From an uncultured Lachnospiraceae bacterium (GTDB taxonomy: Bacteria > Bacillota > Clostridia > Lachnospirales > Lachnospiraceae), in NCBI GenBank assembly GCA_947385425.1, contig CANDKY010000024.1, positions 1 to 42,722 on the forward strand: a DNA stretch of 42,722 nucleotides. Reading direction: 5' to 3'. Every line of letters begins with the position of its first letter. The first letter of the stretch is position 1. This document shows, in pieces, positions 1 through 8,316 of the stretch. The notes under the pieces are model-generated. The model worked only from the letters and a program-made list of their open reading frames with translations, was not told the origin of the DNA and did not search any database. Made by a program: the position numbers and the translations under genes.

Positions 1-78
1 TTTCTCATAGTAGAATTTTTCATGTGCATCGCTGATAAAAATAATCGCTTTCTCTGCTCCTAACGCTGTACTACTCAT
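1..78 (-). CDS. Start of a DUF6075-like protein (partial, runs off the left edge)
   Basis: The minus strand opens with an ATG at 78 preceded by GGAGG eight bases upstream, followed by 26 uninterrupted codons to the window edge. The visible peptide starts MSSTALGAEKAIIFISDAHE and continues KFYYEK. The pattern of a short hydrophobic strand, S-x-x-H-E, then F-Y-x-E-K resembles the N-terminus of DUF6075 proteins, which are of unknown function and, as I recall, common on mobile elements of Clostridia. That assignment is from memory of the family and rests on very little sequence. A terminator at 115-160 separates it from lysS, so it is probably its own unit. Confidence 0.5.
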   Translation of the reverse strand, partial: MSSTALGAEKAIIFISDAHEKFYYEK

Positions 79-114
79 ACTTTCTTCCTCCATTCTTTGA
101 TGATTGACCATAAC

Positions 115-160
115 AAAAAAGGACACTTCTCTAAAATTTTCTTTTAGAAAAATGTCCTTG
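115..160 (-). terminator. Rho-independent terminator after lysS
   Basis: On the minus strand AAGGACA pairs with TGTCCTT around a second near-complementary AT-rich stem (TCTAAAA with TTTTAGA) and is followed by a run of six T. It lies 140 bases downstream of the lysS stop and just upstream of the gene at the edge. The inner stem is also fairly symmetrical, so it may act weakly in the other direction. Confidence 0.75.
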
Positions 161-299
161 TTGGTACAAATATTAGAATGTATCCGCACAACGATAAACG
201 TACATGGAAGTATTATTCCGTATTATTCGTTTAAAATTTGTTGCACTTTTGTTGCAGTAGCGTGACCGTAGGTGCTTCAAACCCGCATAAACACTGGCT

Positions 300-1799
300 T
301 TATTTGTCGAGCGACTTCATCGTCGGGAACAACAAAACATCCCGAATAGCCGGTGCATCCGTCAGCAGCATCACCAGCCTGTCGATCCCATACCCAATCC
401 CCCCGGTAGGCGGCATTCCAATCTCGAGCGCGTTCAGGAAATCTTCGTCCGTATGGTTCGCCTCTTCATCCCCTGCCGCAAAAGCCTCCTCCTGTGCCGC
501 AAAACGCGCCCGCTGATCCATCGGATCATTCAATTCCGAATAGGCATTGCACATTTCCCGGCAGGTAATAAACAGTTCAAAACGCTCCACATACTCCGGA
601 TTATCCGGTTTGCGCTTCGTCAACGGTGAGATTTCCACCGGATGATCCATCACAAAAGTCGGCTGTACCAGATGCTCCTCCACGAACTCCTCGAAGAATA
701 AATTCAGAATATCCCCTTTGGAATGGCGCTCCTCGTAATGCACACCCTTTTCATCTGCAACCCTCTTCGCCTCTTCCGTATCCTTAATTTGCCCGAAATC
801 GACCCCTGCATACTCCTTTACCGCATCCACCATAGTAACCCTCTTAAACGGGCTTCCCAAATCAACCTCCACACCGCCGTAAGAGATAACCGTAGTGCCG
901 CACACCTCCTGCGCCACGTGGCGGAACAGATTCTCCGTCAAATCCATCATCCCATAATAATCTGTATATGCCTGGTACAGTTCCATCAACGTAAATTCCG
1001 GATTATGCCTTGTATCCAGCCCTTCATTGCGGAATACACGCCCGATTTCATAAACACGCTCCAAACCGCCCACAATCAGCCTTTTTAAATACAGCTCCAG
1101 GGAAATACGCAGTTTTACATCCTCATCCAATGCATTAAAATGCGTCTCAAACGGCCTTGCCGCCGCCCCTCCTGCATTTGGCACCAGCATCGGCGTCTCA
1201 ACCTCCAAAAAGCCCTGCCCGTCCAGGTAACGGCGGATAGAACTGATGATCCTTGAACGCTTTATAAACGTCTCCTTCACGTCCCCGTTCATGATAAGAT
1301 CCGTATATCTCTGACGGTATCTGATATCCGTATTTACAAGCCCGTGATACTTCTCCGGAAGGATCTGGAGACTCTTGGAAAGAAGCGTCACTTCCGATGC
1401 ATGGATAGAAATCTCACCGGTCTTCGTTTTAAACACTTCACCTTTGATTCCCACAATATCCCCTACATCATATTTCTTGAAATCCGCATAAGATTCCTCC
1501 CCGATACTGTCCCTCGCCACATAGGACTGGATATTGCCCTGTATGTCCTGCACATTGCAGAAAGATGCCTTCCCCATCACACGTTTTGACATCACACGCC
1601 CTGCCACCGATACCGACACGCCCTCTAAATCGTCAAACCCCTCTTTAATTTCAAGGCTGTGATGTGTCACATCATATTTCGTAATCCGGAAAGGATCCTT
1701 CCCTTTCTCCTGCAATGCTTCCAGCTTCTCTCTCCTGATTTTTAATAACTGATTGATATCCTGTTCCCGTGTATCCTGTGCGTTCTGTGCTTCTCCCAC
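300..1799 (-). CDS. lysS: Lysyl-tRNA synthetase, class II
   Basis: Charges tRNA-Lys with lysine in the cytoplasm. The N-terminal OB-fold anticodon-binding region is followed by the class II catalytic core. Motif 2 is visible as RVYEIGRVFRNEG followed by DTRHNPEFTLMELY, and motif 3 as GIGYGIDRLVMLL near the C-terminus. The open frame extends to a TTG at 1856, but the GTG at 1799 is preferred: AAAGGAG lies eight bases upstream of it, and the protein then starts (M)GEAQNAQD and has 499 residues, normal for bacterial LysS. It is the last gene of an unknown gene-greA-lysS run, 94 bases after greA, and a terminator follows at 115-160. Identification is certain; the GTG start is inferred from the ribosome site. 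Confidence 0.97.
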   Translation of the reverse strand: MGEAQNAQDTREQDINQLLKIRREKLEALQEKGKDPFRITKYDVTHHSLEIKEGFDDLEGVSVSVAGRVMSKRVMGKASFCNVQDIQGNIQSYVARDSIGEESYADFKKYDVGDIVGIKGEVFKTKTGEISIHASEVTLLSKSLQILPEKYHGLVNTDIRYRQRYTDLIMNGDVKETFIKRSRIISSIRRYLDGQGFLEVETPMLVPNAGGAAARPFETHFNALDEDVKLRISLELYLKRLIVGGLERVYEIGRVFRNEGLDTRHNPEFTLMELYQAYTDYYGMMDLTENLFRHVAQEVCGTTVISYGGVEVDLGSPFKRVTMVDAVKEYAGVDFGQIKDTEEAKRVADEKGVHYEERHSKGDILNLFFEEFVEEHLVQPTFVMDHPVEISPLTKRKPDNPEYVERFELFITCREMCNAYSELNDPMDQRARFAAQEEAFAAGDEEANHTDEDFLNALEIGMPPTGGIGYGIDRLVMLLTDAPAIRDVLLFPTMKSLDK

Positions 1800-1893
1800 C
1801 GTTGACACTCCTTTTCTCTTCTCCTTATTTCCCACAGACTCCAAAAACATCTCCAAAAAATCATCCCGCCGCCTTACAACCCGGCCTGTAATC

Positions 1894-2379
1894 TTAATTA
1901 CTTGACCGCTGAATCTGCAGCACCTTATACTGCAGCACCCCTACCTGTGTCTCCACATTTACGATATCCCCTATTTTTGCACCGATTAAAGCCTTGCCTA
2001 CCGGTGATTCATTGGAAATCTTGCCTTTCAGGCTGTTTGCCTCTGTGGAACCCACAATTTTATATTCCAGTTCCTCACTGTATTCCATGTCCAGAATCTT
2101 CACCATACAGCCGATATTGATTTTATCCAGGTCTACTTCATCCTCGACTACAACTTCCGCGTTTTTCAGGATCTTTTCCAGTTCCTCAATTCTGGCTTCA
2201 ATATCCCTCTGCTCATCCTTGGCCGCGTCATACTCCGCGTTCTCAGACAAATCGCCCTGTTCCCTTGCTTCCTTGATCTTCTGTGCTACTTCCTGCCTTT
2301 TTACCACTTTAAGCTCATGAAGCTCATCCTCATATTTTTTCAGCCCTTCATAAGTTAAAATATTCTTCTTCTCTTCCAT
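1894..2379 (-). CDS. greA: Transcription elongation factor GreA
   Basis: Rescues backtracked RNA polymerase by stimulating transcript cleavage in the secondary channel. The N-terminal coiled coil (about residues 1-75) contains the typical GDLSENAEYDAAKDEQ stretch, with acidic residues at the hairpin tip, and an FKBP-like C-terminal domain ends the protein with the SPVGKALIGAKIGD signature. The frame runs up to 2418, but the start MEEKKNILTYEG at 2379 gives 161 residues and matches the family. AAAGGAG lies 14 bases upstream, slightly far. It sits between an unknown gene and lysS, an arrangement common in Lachnospiraceae, and is probably cotranscribed with both. Confidence 0.96.
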   Translation of the reverse strand: MEEKKNILTYEGLKKYEDELHELKVVKRQEVAQKIKEAREQGDLSENAEYDAAKDEQRDIEARIEELEKILKNAEVVVEDEVDLDKINIGCMVKILDMEYSEELEYKIVGSTEANSLKGKISNESPVGKALIGAKIGDIVNVETQVGVLQYKVLQIQRSSN

Positions 2380-2433
2380 TTTAAATATTCCCGCTCCTTT
2401 CACTGAACTATATCTCAAATTTTTATCCTGTTT

Positions 2434-3237
2434 TTATCGAAAATGCCGGAAGGATTTCCTCTGCGCATTATGACATTCCACATTAACTCTAGTATTGTAC
2501 CCACTTTTCATAGCAGTGTCAAGAAATTTCACAACAGATAAATATTTCATATCCCGGCGGTGCTTAGCCAATAACTTCCGCTTTCCTTCCGCAGACCAGC
2601 AATCCACATACACTGTCCCTTCCGGAAATACAGGCCATGGGATACGGTAATCCTTTCTCCCGTCCAGAATCACAGTCCTGCCTTTCCTGCCTGAATCGCC
2701 ATCCAAACGGGACGAACCGGACAGCGGCGTCCCGTATTCCGCATAAATGTATTCCGCAAACCCTTCATATGCCTGCAGTCTGTCCGTTACCACATTTACA
2801 TGATTAATCCTTGGAAAATACGGCTCCAAAAGCCCCCGCAGCAGCTCCTGCTCTTCCTCCCATCCGATACAGCATAAGTACTCCATGCATGGAACTTGCC
2901 GCAAAAGATACGCAAGCAGGTACTCCGGCGGCATCCTTTCCTCCACTCCCACCATACCTGCCACCTCCGGCCGCAAATAATATTCCTCACAGGCCGCCCC
3001 ATGAATCACCCCGTTTAGACAGGCAGTCAGCTTTTCTTCCTCCCAGTTCCGGTTTTTTATATAAAATTCCGGCACCGGACAACAAAGAATCTTCTCCCCT
3101 TCTCCGGTTCCGATTTCCACCAGCGGAATCCGCACTCTGCTAAAAAAATTCGCTTTAGCGCATATACCCGTCCCCAACCCGAAATAAAGCAGTTTTACCC
3201 TGCCAGACCCCATGCCTTCCCGTCTTCCCGTTTCCAT
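2434..3237 (-). CDS. Unrecognised 267-residue protein upstream of greA
   Basis: I do not recognise a family. The ATG at 3237 has GGGAGG ten bases upstream. The protein is soluble-looking, with no signal peptide or convincing membrane segment. It is rich in aromatic residues and has several cysteines, including a CC pair in GEKILCCPVPEF and another in YLCCIGWEEEQE. Two stretches look like buried beta strands followed by loops (INHVNVVTDR and GRTVILDGRKDYRIPW). It ends in a basic tail. The gene ends 55 bases before the chosen greA start, so it is probably cotranscribed with greA and lysS. Codon use looks like that of its neighbours. That it is a real gene is supported by the start site, its length and operon position; no function can be assigned. 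Confidence 0.75.
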   Translation of the reverse strand: METGRREGMGSGRVKLLYFGLGTGICAKANFFSRVRIPLVEIGTGEGEKILCCPVPEFYIKNRNWEEEKLTACLNGVIHGAACEEYYLRPEVAGMVGVEERMPPEYLLAYLLRQVPCMEYLCCIGWEEEQELLRGLLEPYFPRINHVNVVTDRLQAYEGFAEYIYAEYGTPLSGSSRLDGDSGRKGRTVILDGRKDYRIPWPVFPEGTVYVDCWSAEGKRKLLAKHRRDMKYLSVVKFLDTAMKSGYNTRVNVECHNAQRKSFRHFR

Positions 3238-3363
3238 ATGCCTGCTCCCTCCCAGCCCGCTGTCTCCGGCATCATCGATACCTAAGGAACTGTCCCAAAA
3301 TAGCTTTCCATATTTCTTGTCCTTTTCTTCGCTATCACCTCTGTAAAAATCACAGCCGTACGG

Positions 3364-3528
3364 CTAGTACTCCATCCGGCCAGAAATTAGATTTCCGCTC
3401 CGCCTGTTCCGCACCATTGCCGCGTTAAAATTTCTAGTCGATGCACCACATCGCCGTCGAAATTTTGCCTTGCACTGGCACGAACCATGCAAAGCGGAAA
3501 TCTAATTTCTGGCCGGATGGAGCACTAG
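3364..3528. repeat. Long palindrome with 36-bp arms
   Basis: The left arm 3364-3399 (starting CTAGTACTCCATCCGGCCAG) is the reverse complement of the right arm 3493-3528 with a single mismatch. The 93-base interior also folds back on itself imperfectly, through AAAATTTC and GAAATTTT among others. The first 20 bases of the left arm recur with one mismatch on the minus strand in the glmS leader (22272-22291). It lies in the gene-free gap between dusB and the greA operon and carries no coding frame of note. The right arm touches the next element, sharing TAG. Upstream, 3238-3363 holds only a GGAACTGTCCC motif (3288-3298) that recurs near 14545 and 25968. Confidence 0.8.
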
Positions 3529-3812
3529 AGCGTGTTTGAAAAATCATTCCCACCGTCTGCACGCGGTATAACCGCTTCACCACTTTGCGCGATATTAAGA
3601 CGAATTCGTCTTGACTAATTCGTCTTGACCATTTAGTCTGTCAAATTCAGGTTACATAGCCCTTAAGGAATCCACCATCCTGATACCCCCTTAGGGCAAT
3701 GCCCACTATGGCCCTTCATTTGGCAAAGCATAATTGCTTTTAATCTCCCAAAAATGTCTTCCATACTTGTCCCTTTATTCCGAGCCGGAAAGCATTTTTC
3801 AAACACGCTCTA
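3526..3812. mobile_element. MITE-like element with perfect 19-bp terminal inverted repeats
   Basis: Bases 3526-3544 (TAGAGCGTGTTTGAAAAAT) are repeated exactly in reverse complement at 3794-3812. Both ends finish in TA, as expected for IS630/mariner-type insertion into TA. The 287-bp body has no transposase. It includes a small hairpin GCGGT-ATA-ACCGC (3563-3575) followed by TTCACCACTTTG, the 16-base palindrome AAGACGAATTCGTCTT (3597-3612), and a direct repeat of AATTCGTCTTGAC. The left 70 bases resemble sequence at 30866-30936. The repeats are seen directly; the mobile origin is inference. From 3813 to 3895 nothing else was seen. Confidence 0.65.
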
Positions 3813-3895
3813 AAACAACATATGAAAACATACCCGCAATTATTCAAAAAAGACAATATCACTGCATCGGCCAAATTGTGCAGGCCAACGCGCAT

Positions 3896-4909
3896 TCACT
3901 GCCCATGCAGTTCCCCAAGCACTTCCCTCAGCCCCTCCAGGCTTTCCAGCTCATTAATCCGCGCCCGAAGCCGTGCCGAATGCGGAAAACCTGCCGTATA
4001 CCACGAAACATGTTTGCGCATCTCCCGGATCCCTGTATATTCTCCCTTATACTCCAGCAAAAGGGCTGCGTGGCGCAGCACCATTTCTTTCACTTCCTCC
4101 ACCGCAGGACGCCCCGGCACTCTTCCGGTTTCCAGATACGATTTTACTTCCCGGAAGATCCACGGGTTTCCCCTGGCCGCACGCCCTATCATCACACCGT
4201 CGCATCCGGTTTCCTCCATTAACCGCCTGGCCGATTCCCCGTCCGTCACATCCCCATTGCCGATCACCGGAATTTTTACCGCCTGCTTCACCTGTGCGAT
4301 AATATCCCAATCCGCCTTCCCGGTGTAAAACTGCTCCCGTGTCCTGCCATGCACTGCCACTGCCGCAGCCCCTGCGCTCTCCGCCGCCTTCGCCACTTCC
4401 ACTGCATTCACATGCCCGTTGTCAAATCCCTTCCTGATTTTCACCGTAACAGGCTTTTGTACTGCCTTTACCGTCTTCCCGACAATCGCCTCCACCAACG
4501 CAGGATTTTTCATCAGCGCGGAACCCTCCCCATTGCCAACCACCTTGGGCACCGGGCAGCCCATATTGATATCCAATATGGAAAAGGGCCTCTCCTCAAT
4601 CCGCTTTGCCATCTCACTGACAATATCCGGATCGGAGCCGAAAAGCTGCAGCGATACCGGATACTCCGCCGGATGGATTTGAAGAAGCATCCCCGTGTTT
4701 TTATTATTGTACATGATTGCTTTCGCGCTCACCATCTCCATACACAATAGCCCTGCCCCCTGCTCCATGCACAAAAGGCGGAACGGCAGATCCGTCACCC
4801 CTGCCATTGGGGCAAGCACCACATTATTTTCAAGTGCCACCCCGCCTATTTTCAATGATTTTAAAAAATGCCCCCGCATACCCTCTGTCTCACTTCTGGT
4901 TTTTTTCAT
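3896..4909 (-). CDS. dusB: tRNA-dihydrouridine synthase, DusB type
   Basis: An FMN enzyme that reduces specific uridines in tRNA to dihydrouridine. The TIM-barrel start [16 protein letters not shown], the active-site loop [19 protein letters not shown] with its catalytic cysteine, the KIRKGFD strand, and the [15 protein letters not shown] and VIGNGDVTD segments are all present in order. The C-terminal helical domain that binds tRNA follows. Length is 337 residues, usual for the family. The ATG at 4909 overlaps the end of coaX by 20 bases and has a weak ribosome site; the ATG at 4879 (MRGHFLK) is an alternative start. It is the last gene of argF-birA-DUF6145-coaX-dusB, an order often kept in Lachnospiraceae. 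Confidence 0.95.
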   Translation of the reverse strand: MKKTRSETEGMRGHFLKSLKIGGVALENNVVLAPMAGVTDLPFRLLCMEQGAGLLCMEMVSAKAIMYNNKNTGMLLQIHPAEYPVSLQLFGSDPDIVSEMAKRIEERPFSILDINMGCPVPKVVGNGEGSALMKNPALVEAIVGKTVKAVQKPVTVKIRKGFDNGHVNAVEVAKAAESAGAAAVAVHGRTREQFYTGKADWDIIAQVKQAVKIPVIGNGDVTDGESARRLMEETGCDGVMIGRAARGNPWIFREVKSYLETGRVPGRPAVEEVKEMVLRHAALLLEYKGEYTGIREMRKHVSWYTAGFPHSARLRARINELESLEGLREVLGELHGQ

Positions 4910-5660
4910 ATATAATCCGCAGCCCGTCCAAAGTCAGCGTACTGTTGTAAATCTGTATACTTTCCGCCTCCTCCGAAATCAGCCGCCCCAGCCCTCCGGT
5001 AGCCACCACTTTCAGATCCTTATAACCGCTTTCCTTCTTCACCTGGCTGACAATATACTCCGTCTGCCCGATCTGCCCGTATACAAGCCCCGCCTGCATA
5101 CTGGAAACCGTCTCCTGCGCCAGTATCGTTTTCGGTTTCTTTATCTCCACCTCAGGCAGCCTTGCCGTTTCCCCCCAAAGCGCCTTTGCCGAAATGCGGA
5201 TCCCCGGCGCAGTAATCCCCGCCGCAAAACAGCCGTCTTCCGTCACGAGATCATAAGTCGTCGCCGTACCGAAATCCAGCACCAACACCGGCCCGCCATA
5301 CAATTCATACGCCGCCACGGCATCCACAATACGGTCTGACCCGATCTGCCGCGGATTCTCCGTCGTTATCTTCAGCCCGGTTTTCACCCCCGGCCCTACA
5401 ATAATCGGCGGCGTATCCAAATATCTGGTCACAGCCCCGGTCAATGCATGCATTACATTAGGCACCACACTGGCAATAATCGTACCCTCCATCTCTTCTC
5501 TCGCCACTCCGTTGATATGAAGCAATTCCATAATGCTGATCCCGTACTCATCCGAAGTCCTGGGCTGTTTTGTTGTCATCCGGAAAGTTGTCACCAGCTC
5601 CTTCCCCTGATACACCCCGAAAGTCATATTTGTATTCCCGACATCTATTACCAATATCAT
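4890..5660 (-). CDS. coaX: Type III pantothenate kinase
   Basis: Phosphorylates pantothenate in the first step of coenzyme A synthesis. As an ASKHA-fold kinase it opens with the phosphate loop [15 protein letters not shown] (residues 1-15). It carries the GPGVKTGL substrate segment, the [14 protein letters not shown] helix with the conserved aspartate, and [11 protein letters not shown]. The frame is open further upstream, but the ATG at 5660 has AGGTGG seven bases before it and gives 256 residues, the normal size. An ATG three bases earlier is also possible. Type III kinases are not feedback-inhibited by CoA (family knowledge). It starts 55 bases after the upstream small gene and overlaps dusB. 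Confidence 0.96.
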   Translation of the reverse strand: MILVIDVGNTNMTFGVYQGKELVTTFRMTTKQPRTSDEYGISIMELLHINGVAREEMEGTIIASVVPNVMHALTGAVTRYLDTPPIIVGPGVKTGLKITTENPRQIGSDRIVDAVAAYELYGGPVLVLDFGTATTYDLVTEDGCFAAGITAPGIRISAKALWGETARLPEVEIKKPKTILAQETVSSMQAGLVYGQIGQTEYIVSQVKKESGYKDLKVVATGGLGRLISEEAESIQIYNSTLTLDGLRIIYEKNQK

Positions 5661-5715
5661 CATCAAACCACCTGCCTCTGTTTTTCTGTATTTTCCCTGT
5701 TTTTCTCTTTCTTCC

Positions 5716-6078
5716 CTATTCCTCCGTCTCCATCTGCATATGCAAAACGAACACCTGGTAATAAAGCTGCAGTGCTTCAAACAGCTCCTGCCTTTTCCTG
5801 CGCACTTCCCCCACCATCAGGCCGCTGCTGATATCATCGTAGAGAAAATCATCCGGCGCAAAAGATGTTTCCATTACAATGCTTCCGTCCCCTTCATACA
5901 CTATAGTAAAAATCCCCCCTACCTCTTCCGTAAAAAGTACGCAGATTATATGCAGTTCATCCTTCACAGACTGTGGGAGCCCGTCAAATTTTCTGTTAAA
6001 ATAATATTTTTTTTCATAAGCATTCGCTCCGCAGAGAACGGTACGCCCATTTTCGTCCTTCCCCTCAAACATATCCAT
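5716..6078 (-). CDS. DUF6145-like small protein, function unknown
   Basis: A 120-residue acidic protein containing [35 protein letters not shown] and a C-terminal helix ending [18 protein letters not shown] recall this pattern from the Lachnospiraceae family named DUF6145; the name is from memory and unverified. The gene overlaps the end of birA by 14 bases and precedes coaX, so it is translationally packed into the operon. There is no membrane segment, signal peptide or recognisable catalytic motif. The ATG at 6072 could also be the start. Its fixed place between biotin and CoA genes is suggestive but gives no function. Confidence 0.8.
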   Translation of the reverse strand: MDMFEGKDENGRTVLCGANAYEKKYYFNRKFDGLPQSVKDELHIICVLFTEEVGGIFTIVYEGDGSIVMETSFAPDDFLYDDISSGLMVGEVRRKRQELFEALQLYYQVFVLHMQMETEE

Positions 6079-7051
6079 ACAGCCCCCTTACCGATACTTC
6101 TCCTGCATACACCATCACTGTTTCACCCGCCTGATTTTCTACCAGAAGCTCTCCGGATGCATTGATCCCCCTTGCAATGCCTTCCCACTCCCCCTTAGGA
6201 TCAAGAATGCGCACCTGGCTGTCCCGGTTGACCAGACAGGCATCATAATCCGCTACCATGGAACTCATGTCCAGATCCCGCGCGTATTTTTCATAATTCT
6301 GTTCAAATTTTTTCAGCACTGCCTGCAGCAGCGCCGCCCTCGCCGTCTTCTTCCCGCTTTCCAGGAAAAGAGAGGTGGCCGTTTCCCTTATCTCCTCCGG
6401 CATCACCTCCAGATTCACATTGATACCTACCCCGGTCACCACATGCTGGATATAATCCCTTTCCACTGACATCTCCGTCAGAATGCCGCATATCTTCTTT
6501 CCGTTCATTACCACATCATTCGGCCACTTAATCCCCGCCTCCAGGCTGCACTCCGCCCCTATTGCCTGTACAACGGAAAGCGCCATGGCCAGCGTCAGAC
6601 CGGCCGCCTTATCCGGCGGGAATTCCGGACGCAGCAGAATGGTAAAATAAATATCCTTTCCCGCAGGCGATTCCCATGTACGCCCCCGCCTTCCCCGGCC
6701 GGCATTCTGCTTATCCGCCACCACTACCGTGCCGTGTGGAGCGCCTGCTTCTCCCAGGGATTTCGCATCCGCATTGGTAGATCCCGTCTCCTCATAAAAA
6801 TATATTTCCTTCCCTGCCCAACGGTTGCGGATACGGCTTTTTAGTTCATTCAGGGAAAGCACATCCGGATTTTCCACCAGCATATACCCCCTGTTCCGCA
6901 CCGCCTCTATGACATATCCTTCCTCCTGCAGTTGCTTCATCACTTTCCAGACAGCCGTCCTGGACACATGAAAATGATCGCAAAGCTCCTGGCCGGAGAT
7001 ATAATCCCCGCTTTCCCGCAGAAAAGTCAGAATCTCAGATTTCATAGCCAT
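6065..7051 (-). CDS. birA: Bifunctional biotin protein ligase / biotin operon repressor
   Basis: Attaches biotin to carboxylase carrier domains through biotinyl-AMP. The N-terminal winged helix (about residues 8-55, with SGQELCDHFHVSRTAVWKVM) makes this a group II BirA able to bind DNA. The catalytic domain shows the TGSTN motif, the biotinyl-AMP loop GRGRRGRTWESP, the IKWPNDV motif and a C-terminal SH3-like domain (VRILDPKGEWEGIARGI). The frame reaches 7081, but the ATG at 7051 (MAMKSEIL) has GGGAG seven bases upstream and sits five bases after argF, giving 328 residues. No biotin synthesis gene is in view, so any repressor target lies elsewhere. Confidence 0.95.
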   Translation of the reverse strand: MAMKSEILTFLRESGDYISGQELCDHFHVSRTAVWKVMKQLQEEGYVIEAVRNRGYMLVENPDVLSLNELKSRIRNRWAGKEIYFYEETGSTNADAKSLGEAGAPHGTVVVADKQNAGRGRRGRTWESPAGKDIYFTILLRPEFPPDKAAGLTLAMALSVVQAIGAECSLEAGIKWPNDVVMNGKKICGILTEMSVERDYIQHVVTGVGINVNLEVMPEEIRETATSLFLESGKKTARAALLQAVLKKFEQNYEKYARDLDMSSMVADYDACLVNRDSQVRILDPKGEWEGIARGINASGELLVENQAGETVMVYAGEVSVRGLYGYV

Positions 7052-7055
7052 TCCC

Positions 7056-8060
7056 TTACTCCCGCTCCTTTGGCACCCCAAGAGTAGCCGCCATCACTGC
7101 CTTAATGGTATGCATACGGTTTTCCGCTTCCTCAAACACAATGGACGCCTCCGATTCAAATACCTCATCCGTAACCTCCATTTCCCCAATACCGAATTTT
7201 TCTTTTATCTCTTTCCCGATCTTCGTTTTCAGATCATGGAACGCGGGAAGACAATGCATAAATACCGCTTCCGGCTTCGCGTTTGCCATTGCCGCCGCAT
7301 TTACCTGATAAGGCGACAGTTCACGGATTCTTTCTTCCCATACTTCATCCGGTTCCCCCATGGAAACCCATACATCCGTATAAACCACGTCCGCATCCCT
7401 TGTCCCTTCTTCCACATCTTCTGTCAGCAAAATGGAAGCGCCTGTCTGCGCGGCTATTTTCCCGCATTCCTCTACCAGGGAGCTATCAGGAAAATATTTT
7501 TTGCTTGTGCACGCCGCGAAATGCATCCCCATCTTCGCACAGGCTACCATCAGCGAATTTCCCATATTGTAACGGGCATCGCCCATGTAAGTCAGCTTTA
7601 TCCCTTCCAGCCTGCCAAAATGTTCCCGGATTGTCAGCAAATCCGCCAGCATCTGCGTAGGATGGAATTCATTTGTCAGGCCGTTCCATACCGGGACAGG
7701 CGCATATCCTGCCAGCTCATCCACAATATCCTGCCCGAAACCGCGGTATTCAATCCCCTCGAACATCCCTCCCAGCACCCTTGCAGTGTCCGCAATGCTC
7801 TCCTTCTTCCCTATCTGCGAACCGGACGGATCCAGATAAGTGGTTCCCATTCCCAGATCATGCGCAGCCACTTCAAAAGCACACCTTGTCCTCGTGCTAG
7901 TCTTTTCGAAAATCAATGCCACATTCTTCCCCTTATGCCACTCGGTCAGAATCCCTTTCTTCTTCTTCTCCTTCAAATCCGCAGCCAGATCCAGCATATA
8001 TGTAATCTCCTCCGGTGTAAAATCCAACAGCTTTAAAAAATCTCTTCCTTTTAAATCCAT
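7056..8060 (-). CDS. argF: Ornithine carbamoyltransferase
   Basis: Makes citrulline from ornithine and carbamoyl phosphate in arginine synthesis; it could equally run in reverse in arginine breakdown. The carbamoyl-phosphate site STRTR is at residues 55-59, HPTQ follows WNGLTNEF, and the ornithine-binding MHCLPAFHD occurs near the C-terminus. The length of 334 residues is normal. It heads the run argF-birA-DUF6145-coaX-dusB. No arginine deiminase or carbamate kinase gene lies nearby, which favours the biosynthetic role. The 256 bases between argF and the SPFH gene hold two copies of a CTATTCCAACTCTT-like stretch and a terminator. Confidence 0.95.
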   Translation of the reverse strand: MDLKGRDFLKLLDFTPEEITYMLDLAADLKEKKKKGILTEWHKGKNVALIFEKTSTRTRCAFEVAAHDLGMGTTYLDPSGSQIGKKESIADTARVLGGMFEGIEYRGFGQDIVDELAGYAPVPVWNGLTNEFHPTQMLADLLTIREHFGRLEGIKLTYMGDARYNMGNSLMVACAKMGMHFAACTSKKYFPDSSLVEECGKIAAQTGASILLTEDVEEGTRDADVVYTDVWVSMGEPDEVWEERIRELSPYQVNAAAMANAKPEAVFMHCLPAFHDLKTKIGKEIKEKFGIGEMEVTDEVFESEASIVFEEAENRMHTIKAVMAATLGVPKERE

Positions 8061-8247
8061 TTTAACCTCTTCTCCTCTATTCCAACTCTTCTATTCCAAC
8101 TCTTTTATATCCAATTCCGCATATTCCGGCTTTGCGCATTCCTGCTTTCCGCCTGCACAGGCTCCTGCTTCTTTCCAGTTCCGCCTGCGCCATGCCATAT
8201 CCGCAAAACAATCCCTGCCAATACCCACTTCAAAAGATATCGGAAAA

Positions 8248-8280
8248 CCGGCAGAAGGAATCCTTTATTCCAACTGCCGG
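8248..8280 (-). terminator. Terminator after the SPFH gene
   Basis: On the minus strand CCGGCAG pairs with CTGCCGG, with a second stem GGAAT/ATTCC inside, followed by TTTT. It begins 36 bases after the SPFH stop codon and closes the NfeD-SPFH unit ahead of argF. Confidence 0.8.
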
Positions 8281-8316
8281 AACCTGTATTTCACTGCTGT
8301 ACTGCCCTCTGCCCCA

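Noticed and set aside
7110-8036. 308-codon plus-strand frame opposite argF
   Set aside because: Shadow frame; argF is unambiguous on the other strand and this frame has no recognisable domain.
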